A stretch of DNA of 64,000 nucleotides from contig NC_135556.1 in NCBI RefSeq assembly GCF_964340395.1, positions 24,805,223-24,869,222 on the forward strand. Direction: 5' to 3'. Position 1 is the stretch's first letter, and every line of letters starts with the position of its first letter. The notes under the pieces were generated by a model. That model was not told where the DNA came from. It saw only the letters and a program-made list of their open reading frames with translations, and searched no databases. Made by a program: the position numbers and the translations under genes. This document shows, in pieces, positions 57,082-64,000 of the stretch. Source of the stretch: Glandiceps talaboti. Its lineage: Eukaryota; Hemichordata; Enteropneusta; Spengelidae.

Positions 57082-60044
57082 GTGTGTGCGTGCGTGCGTG
57101 CGCGCGCGCTTGTGTATGTATGTGTATGTGTGTACTCAGTATAGGTAAATGTCTATGCTGGAATAAAGAGTGCTCAATACATACATTTATATAATATGTA
57201 GAGCGGTAAAAATAACACATTGTCATTATCAAGCAAGATACTCAGGATCTAGGAGCCGTTACACAATGTTTCACGCTGTTGATGTTCATATATATATTAG
57301 GGTGCATGTATATGTTCATATTTTGTTTCTTCTGAATATCAAATGTCATTATGTTGGGGTGGTCCGATGCGATAACGCGGAAAGAGCTTGAAGCGTAATT
57401 GTGTCATGTAGACGCTGTGAAGTATTGGTACAGAAGTAACATCTCAACACATCTGGTTAACACCAACTCGTTATTTCTGCCTTCTTGGAGACGAGGTTTG
57501 ATGACTATCAAAATACACAGTGTTGTACACATTATAAACACCACTGCTATCGCTATTGACCTACTTTATATAGTATTAGTAGATGTTGTCCACAAATCGA
57601 CTCCACAATCATATTTTCCTCGACCACTATCCCAAGTTTCAACTACTTCAAATCCATCGGCGAATTCTACTTTGGGTTGTCTTTATATATATATTTAAGT
57701 TTACGTAGGACTTGCTTGTTGTGTTAAACGAAATACTTAAAAACAGATTAATTTCAGTTATTGACTTTCCTGAGAGAAAGAATATTATCAAACATGATAC
57801 GATGACCTGCAATGACCATGTGTTTAATCATCAATCATTAAAATAAATCTGCCACATTGCCTTGTTATAGAGGAATTTTTCTTAGTACTGTTTATATAAA
57901 GCGAGAAAGGTCACACGTAGTCTACACGACGCGTCACGATTACTACGATCATCTATACTCATGTACAGGGAAAGTTGTTATTCTAACACACAAATATGTG
58001 CTACCCCCCCCCCCCCCGCCCTTCATATAAAGGTGATGGCGTTATCACTTCCCCATGGGATTTTAGTTTCAGACTGGAGAGGTTGATTTCGGTTAATGAG
58101 CAATAATTATTATCTAAAGGAACTAACCAATTCAATTGCAACTGCCTGTCAATTTGTGATGAATTACCATGATTACTACTGACATGCATCATTTACCCTT
58201 CGCCCAGCGGAGGTAACACATATGTTTGTGCCAGAATAACGACTTTCCCTATACATGAGTGGAGATTATCGTATGTAGTACTAGTAATTGTAACGCGTCA
58301 TGTGGGAACTAGACTAGGTCACACGTAGATGGTCAGGGAGTTGACGCCATTGTTGTTATGGATGAGTCAAAGGTCACACGTTATCGATAAATGTCACAAC
58401 GACAAGAGAAAGTCACCACACTGTTCTCCTTAACACCAATTTGGTAGATGTTGCGGCTGTCGGTATAAGTTGCTGAGTAACCATGGTAACGCCCAGTCGT
58501 AAACGTCCACCATGGGCAGGGACTGAGCCACAGATACTACAGGGTCATATTACCCGTTGATCACCATTATAAACCATTGAATACACAGAAGAGTTTCATC
58601 ATTTGTTCTGCTGTGGCTTTCCATTCTAAAATGGTTGCTTGGCAGGCCATGTGTTGAAATATTCAATAAAACACATTTCCATGCATAAAATCACATTCTG
58701 TATTCATAACATTAATGCTTTCATTGGCTAATTTACATATTTGCATTCCTAAAATTGTTATTTTCATGCTAACAATCAATGTTTATATTAATGTGTTATG
58801 TTACTATTCGTCAATGTCTATTCATAGATGTTGTCCCCTCCATACTTGTGTAAAAACATGAAACTATATTTGACAAACTGTCTCTAAATGGCATTTCGAA
58901 CGAGAGTGTTATGTATGTAACATGATATGATGATAGCAGATTTGAGATAATTAATCTAGGTAATTATGAAAAAGTATTAATCGTAGTTTTAATGGTGTAA
59001 GCTTATTACAGAATGGTGAGTGGTGTCTCAGTTTTTCTGAAAATGAAAGTGATCTCACTTTGAGCACAGCGTACGCTGTGAGAATGAAATCCAATGGAAT
59101 GGGAGTTATGTACCTTCGTTTGAAGACTATGGGTATAACTCACCTTGGGGATAATTTTCCTGAAAATATAAATGTTAGCAAACCTTGTTCATATGTCTTA
59201 GAAACAATGAAAGAAATGCTGGGTTCACTGTATTGTTGTCAAGGGAATGGACAATGTCTTACCTTCACAAGGAATGAGCACAGTATTCAGCAGCCATATT
59301 GAATTCTACAACGGTATCATTTTGATATCACTTGGACTTAACATTTAAAAAACAAAGTAAGAGCAGAAGTTAAAGATGTGTATTTTCGACACACATACTA
59401 CAAGGCTAGCAATTACATGTTTCATCGTCACCATTATGTTCCTGTTTAAGTAAGGATATATATTTCTATTCCCTGATAATACAAAATATTTTCATCATTT
59501 TGTTTTTAAAGGTGAACCTTTGCCGTCGCGGGAAAATGTAACCGCACTTGGTGTGATCACGTCATGTGACTTCACCGAAGTTGAAGTGGGCACCAAATAT
59601 ATAATGTTTCTGAAGCGAAGGAATGGAATATTGGGCGCACAAGAGATAAATTTTCAATCGGCATCTACTGTAGCCACAGGACAGGTTCTGACGACGTTAC
59701 TAGCATCGTGCCCCACACTATATCCACCATTAGACAAGATGGAATGTCCAACAGAAGTTATCAATTCCACGAATACCTCGTGTATTGTGAGGGAACCTTC
59801 AACCCAGGTGTCTATCGCTCTAACGACTGTCAGTGATATTGGCGTGTCTCCAACTCTTCCCACTGAGAAGAAGAAACCAGTGTTGCCAACAAAGATGCCA
59901 GGGGCCGGGGGCATGGCAACTAAATCAGCTGAGAAAAGACCAACACCGAAGAAAGCCCCATTGACTTCTAATGCTAGTTATTTATGCGCCAATGTGATCA
60001 TTTCGTTTGGTGTAACTATTTTCATTGTACTTTCCGTATATTAA
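54207..60044 (+). CDS. Gene D: secreted CCDC3-like protein with a Lys/Pro-rich stalk (2 exons, 253 aa)
   Basis: Function unknown. Exons 54207-54435 and 59512-60044 join in phase 1 to 762 nt across a 5.1-kb intron. Residues 1-20 are signal-like (MSKSLLLTLVVNYVLG), then LPERAKEADIVVYGEPV, AYMAEFKFYCILKG, NVTALGVITSC, VEVGTKYIMFL and EINFQSAS. Unlike A-C it goes on into a Thr/Ser/Pro/Lys-rich stalk of about 60 residues (TLPTEKKKPVLPTK and following) before a hydrophobic C-terminus (VIISFGVTIFIVLSVY). The stalk may be O-glycosylated and the end may be a GPI signal or a membrane anchor. Sequons occur in the last 100 residues (NST, NTS, NAS). A poly(A) signal is at 60396-60401. The long intron was enlarged by repeats. 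Confidence 0.85.
55677..55726. repeat. (CAC)n microsatellite
   Basis: A pure trinucleotide run in the gene D intron. Confidence 0.95.
56028..56242. repeat. Foldback cluster built on TTGCACGAAATACATTCTAG
   Basis: CATTCTAGGGTTGCACGAAA occurs near 56029 and again near 56106. The inverse TTTCGTGCAGCCTTAGAATG occurs at 56221-56240. The middle is rich in palindromic ATTTAATACAT/ATGTATTAAAT. Probably a small foldback element with a duplicated arm. Confidence 0.65.
56285..56315. repeat. Perfect small hairpin
   Basis: CAATACTAAGAAC and GTTCTTAGTATTG form a 13-bp stem with a 5-base loop in the gene D intron. Confidence 0.7.
56500..56683. repeat. (GT)n, (CA)n and (GTAT)n microsatellites
   Basis: A GT run turns into GC and then an inverted CA run, so the strand can fold. 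A pure GTAT run follows. Confidence 0.95.
56812..57120. repeat. (GTAT)n microsatellite block with GT and GC interruptions
   Basis: About 300 bp of GTAT units passing to mixed GTAT/GT, then GTGC. The open frames here (alternating Tyr/Val/Cys/Met) are artefacts. Confidence 0.95.
57918..58316. mobile_element. Long-TIR foldback element, family 2, copy 2, with perfect 9-bp target duplication
   Basis: 399 bp. Begins TAGTCTACACGACGCGTCAC and ends ACGCGTCATGTGGGAACTAG plus ACTA. GGTCACACG flanks it perfectly (57909-57917 and 58317-58325). The centre (CAGACTGGAGAGGTTGATTT and around) matches the element at 22224 in reverse orientation. A C homopolymer lies at 58004-58018 inside. No coding capacity. 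Confidence 0.88.
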
Positions 60045-60422
60045 GACAGTCGTAAGTTGCAATACCTTATCCAAAAGTAAGACGAGGCGTTTTTTTTTTG
60101 CATGCGGTGTTTTATGAAGCTTACCGAAGAATCTGTAGTACATAAACAGTTTAGAGAAGGTGAAGAAGACGAGCTCCACCGAAAGCTGCTGTATACATTT
60201 AACAGATGTATTCCTAAGAGTAACAATACTTGAATTCAAATCTGCATTGACTTGATCGAACGTATATTTTCCTTTTTAAGTTTTGGAGAAATTATAGGAT
60301 TGTCATGTACATTACTAGGTAGTTACTTGTTTAATAATTTATTGTATTTGTATGTTTAAAAAAAAATATTTTGATGGGACATCTTGATGGCCTGAAATAA
60401 AGAAATATTATTATTACTGCTG

Positions 60423-60465
<43 letters not shown>

Positions 60466-60613
60466 CACCACCACCACCACCACTACTACTACTACTATTA
60501 CTACTACTACTACTACCACCACTACTACTACCACTACCACCACCACCACCACCACCACCACCACCACTACTACTACTACTACTACCACCACTACCACCAC
60601 CACCACCACCACC

Positions 60614-60678
<65 letters not shown>

Positions 60679-61424
60679 CAATAATAATAATAATGATGAT
60701 AATGATAATGATAGTGATAATAATAATAATAATAATATAAATTAAAGGTTGCAAAATTAATCTATTTTATCATTCTCACAAGTCAGAGCGTATATTTCCG
60801 CGGATATATCGGCGATGCCATAAAAAGGTCTGCGGTGAGTCTTGGATGGTGTCGTAAAAAAGGTCTGTGGTTTTACGACGAAACCATATTAGAAAAATAA
60901 GTCTTTTAGGTGTCATAATACTGCATTACTGCCGAAGCTTGTAATTCACCAGTTATTAAACTTTTCAACACTGTATTCCGGCTTGTCGAATGTTGCACGT
61001 ACCTTTCAGGACGGAAATGTTAAAATTTGAGAAAACAAAGTTTTGTTAATTTTTGCACCATTCTTAGACACTGTCGTCTGACAGATTTATTAGAATTCAC
61101 TGTTACATGTACAATGTTGCCTCAAAATGTGTATGATTGTTAATTATTTGGTGATATAAATAAAACATGATCCAGTGATAAAGATGTATATTATGTTAAT
61201 TACATATCAAGTTCATATTACAAACTAAAAATCATATAAATGAAAACAGACAAAACCTTTGTCCTCTCCCATTTACCACATTTTGAACGCTTATCCACTT
61301 AATGTTTAGACAGTTGAATACAAGTGTATAGTACCGCCAATCGGTGAAATACATTTCTCAATGGCACAGATGTTTTCAGTGCGAATGTTAACAATGTGCA
61401 CCCTACTTATTACTAGAAATGATA
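60045..61424. other. Gene D 3' UTR and flank before the satellite
   Basis: The likely 3' UTR ends near the AATAAA at 60396. It is followed by a compound (ACT)n/(ACC)n/(AAT)n trinucleotide block at 60416-60735. The remainder to 61424 is AT-rich with no gene seen. Confidence 0.6.
60416..60735. repeat. Compound trinucleotide microsatellite
   Basis: Alternating blocks of ACT and ACC units over about 265 bp, then AAT/GAT units. The alternation of the same two blocks suggests repeated slippage or internal duplication. Confidence 0.95.
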
Positions 61425-64000
61425 ACGTACAGTGTACATGTAGTGTCTGTAACGTGTGAATACAGTCAGAGAGTTTATGTATATGTACCTGGAGTAGTGT
61501 AGTGTACGTGTAGTGTCTGTAACGTGTGAATACAGTCAAAGAGTTTATGTATATACCTGGAGTAGTGTAGTGTACATGTAGTGTCTGTAACGTGTGAATA
61601 CAGTCAAAGAGTTTATGTATATACCTGGAGTAGTGTAGTATACATGTAGTGTATGTAACGTGTGAATGCAGTCAAAGAGTTTATGCGTATACCTGGAGTA
61701 GCGTAGTATACATGTAGTGTCTGTAACGTGTTAATACAGTCAGAGAGTTTATGCATATACCTGGAGTAGTGTAGTGTACATGTAGTGTCTGTAACGTGTG
61801 AATGCAGTCAAAGAGTTTATGTATATTCCTGGAGTAGCGTAGGATACGTGTAGTGTCTGTAACGTGTGAATACAGTCAAAGAGTTTATGTATATACCGGG
61901 AGTAGTGTAGTATACATGTAGTGTCTGTAACGCGTGAATGCAGTCAAAGAGTTTATGTATATACCTGGAGTAGTGTAGTATACATGTAGTGTCTGTAACG
62001 TGTGAATGCAGTCAAAGAGTTTATGTATATACCTGGAGTAGTGTAGTGTACATGTAGTGTATGTAACGTGTGAATGCAGTCAAAGAGTTTATGTATATAC
62101 CTGGAGTAGTGTAGTGTACATGTAGTGTCTGTAACGTGTGAATACAGTCAAAGAGTTTATGTATATACCTGGAGTAGTGTAGTGTACATGTAGTGTCTGT
62201 AACGTGTGAATACAGTCAAAGAGTTTATGTATATACCTGGAGTAGTGTAGTGTACATGTAGTGTCTGTAACGTGTGAATGCAGTCAAAGAGTTTATGTAT
62301 ATTCCTGGAGTAGCGTAGTATACATGTAGTGTCTGTAACGTGTGAATGCAGTCAAAGAGTTTATGCATATACCTGGAGTAGTGTAGTGTACATGTAGTGT
62401 CTGTAACGTGTGAATGCAGTCAAAGAGTTTATGCATATACCTGGAGTAGCGTAGGATACATGTAGTGTCTGTAACGTGTGAATGCAGTCAAAGAGTTTAT
62501 GTATATACCTGGAGTAGTGTAGTATACATGTAGTGTCTGTAACGTGTGAATGTAGTCAAAGAGTTTATGCATATACCTGGAGTAGCGTAGTATACATGTA
62601 GTGTCTGTAACGTGTGAATGCAGTCAAAGAGTTTATGCATATACCTGGAGTAGCGTAGGATACATGTAGTGTCTGTAACGTGTGAATGCAGTCAAAGAGT
62701 TTATGTATATACCTGGAGTAGTGTAGTATACATGTAGTGTCTGTAACGTGTGAATGCAGTCAAAGAGTTTATGCATATACCTGGAGTAGCGTAGTATACA
62801 TGTAGTGTCTGTAACGTGTGAATGCAGTCAAAGAGTTTATGCATATACCTGGAGTAGTGTAGTGTACATGTAGTGTCTGTAACGTGTGAATGCAGTCAAA
62901 GAGTTTATGCATATACCTGGAGTAGCGTAGTATACATGTAGTGTCTGTAACGTGTGAATGCAGTCAAAGAGTTTATGCATATACCTGGAGTAGCGTAGGA
63001 TACATGTAGTGTCTGTAACGTGTGAATGCAGTCAAAGAGTTTATGTATATACCTGGAGTAGTGTAGTATACATGTAGTGTCTGTAACGTGTGAATGCAGT
63101 CAAAGAGTTTATGCATATACCTGGAGTAGCGTAGTATACATGTAGTGTCTGTAACGTGTGAATGCAGTCAAAGAGTTTATGCATATACCTGGAGTAGCGT
63201 AGGATACATGTAGTGTCTGTAACGTGTGAATGCAGTCAAAGAGTTTATGTATATACCTGGAGTAGTGTAGTATACATGTAGTGTATGTAACGTGTGAATG
63301 CAGTCAAAGAGTTTATGCGTATACCTGGAGTAGCGTAGTATACATGTAGTGTCTGTAACGTGTTAATACAGTCAGAGAGTTTATGCATATACCTGGAGTA
63401 GTGTAGTGTACATGTAGTGTCTGTAACGTGTGAATGCAGTCAAAGAGTTTATGTATATTCCTGGAGTAGCGTAGGATACGTGTAGTGTCTGTAACGTGTG
63501 AATACAGTCAAAGAGTTTATGTATATACCGGGAGTAGTGTAGTATACATGTAGTGTCTGTAACGCGTGAATGCAGTCAAAGAGTTTATGTATATACCTGG
63601 AGTAGTGTAGTATACATGTAGTGTCTGTAACGTGTGAATGCAGTCAAAGAGTTTATGTATATACCTGGAGTAGTGTAGTGTACATGTAGTGTATGTAACG
63701 TGTGAATGCAGTCAAAGAGTTTATGTATATACCTGGAGTAGTGTAGTGTACATGTAGTGTCTGTAACGTGTGAATACAGTCAAAGAGTTTATGTATATAC
63801 CTGGAGTAGTGTAGTGTACATGTAGTGTCTGTAACGTGTGAATACAGTCAAAGAGTTTATGTATATACCTGGAGTAGTGTAGTGTACATGTAGTGTCTGT
63901 AACGTGTGAATGCAGTCAAAGAGTTTATGTATATTCCTGGAGTAGCGTAGTATACATGTAGTGTCTGTAACGTGTGAATGCAGTCAAAGAGTTTATGCAT
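61425..64000. repeat. 68-bp satellite with 24-monomer higher-order repeat (runs off the window)
   Basis: The monomer is 68 bp (GTGTCTGTAACGTGTGAATG, CAGTCAAAGAGTTTATGTAT, ATACCTGGAGTAGTGTAGTG, TACATGTA). About 38 copies are visible; only the first is 2 bp longer. The block from 61649 recurs from 63281 with the same order of rare variants (GTATGTAACG, then TTAATACAGTCAGAG, then the TTCCTGG/GGATACG pair, then CCGGGAG, then ACGCGTG). The offset is 1632 bp, exactly 24 monomers. Within it a GGATACATG variant recurs at 3- and 5-monomer spacing (near 62452, 62656, 62996 and 63200). The right end is outside the window. Confidence 0.95.

Larger units (their letters stand above)
54436..59511 (+). other. 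Gene D intron (5.1 kb)
   Basis: It contains (CAC)n at 55677-55726, a foldback cluster at 56028-56242, a small perfect hairpin at 56285-56315, (GT)n/(CA)n/(GTAT)n runs at 56500-56683 and 56812-57120, and a long-TIR element at 57918-58316. A 480-base open stretch at 54535-55014 has no ATG at its start and no splice support. No nested gene is supported. Confidence 0.6.

Noticed and set aside
56449-57232. Tyr/Val/Cys/Met and His/Thr/Ile repeat frames
   Set aside because: Translations of GTAT and GT microsatellites.
60331-60754. Poly-Val and Ser/Gly frames on the minus strand
   Set aside because: Translations of the ACT/ACC trinucleotide block.
61425-64000. CRISPR-like or cis-regulatory array
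   Set aside because: Units are head-to-tail with no unique spacers, and the genome is clearly eukaryotic. It is a satellite.

Overview
This window is nuclear DNA from a marine-type invertebrate animal. Genes are split by many GT-AG introns, there are AATAAA poly(A) signals, a Pol III tRNA gene, short inverted-repeat transposons with target-site duplications, and very many microsatellites. The AT-rich background, tandem gene families and a single PLP/M6 gene would suit a lancelet, hemichordate or lophotrochozoan. The phylum cannot be settled from the sequence alone.

Layout. (1) 1-11540: two SLC5 sodium/solute cotransporter genes in tandem on the + strand. Only the last exon of the first is present (648-874). 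The second is complete: 15 coding exons, 1965-11540, 671 aa, closest by eye to the SGLT/SMIT branch (SLC5A9/10/11-like). (2) 13244-31174, with a 3' UTR perhaps reaching 36.4 kb: a complete M6/GPM6 (myelin proteolipid family) gene, 7 coding exons, 274 aa. Its first coding exon holds only ATG plus one base and its intron 1 is 11.9 kb. (3) 37337-60044: four paralogous genes (A +, B -, C +, D +) for small secreted proteins. Each has a signal peptide, a domain resembling the N-terminal part of CCDC3 split by one phase-1 intron at the same place, and a C-terminal hydrophobic tail that looks like a GPI-anchor signal. Gene B also carries a WAP (whey acidic protein) exon and a second unassigned exon inside that intron; both are phase 1-1 and keep the frame. 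A tRNA-Lys(UUU) gene lies between B and C. (4) 61425-64000 (runs off the end): a 68-bp satellite with a 24-monomer (1632-bp) higher-order repeat.

Between the genes I found several transposon families by their ends: a short TIR family (4 copies) and a long-TIR foldback family (2 copies), both starting TAGTCT and several with 9-bp target duplications; a nearly perfect young 234-bp foldback in an intron of gene C; a hAT-like element; a tRNA-derived SINE; and a 1.2-kb element with 150-bp internal repeats.

The most unusual points are the CCDC3-like cluster with its WAP-bearing member, an array of POU-dimer-type (MORE) palindromes downstream of the neural M6 gene, and the satellite's higher-order structure. 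The exon models were checked by hand: each summed coding length is a multiple of three and every intron phase agrees. No computed alignment was possible.
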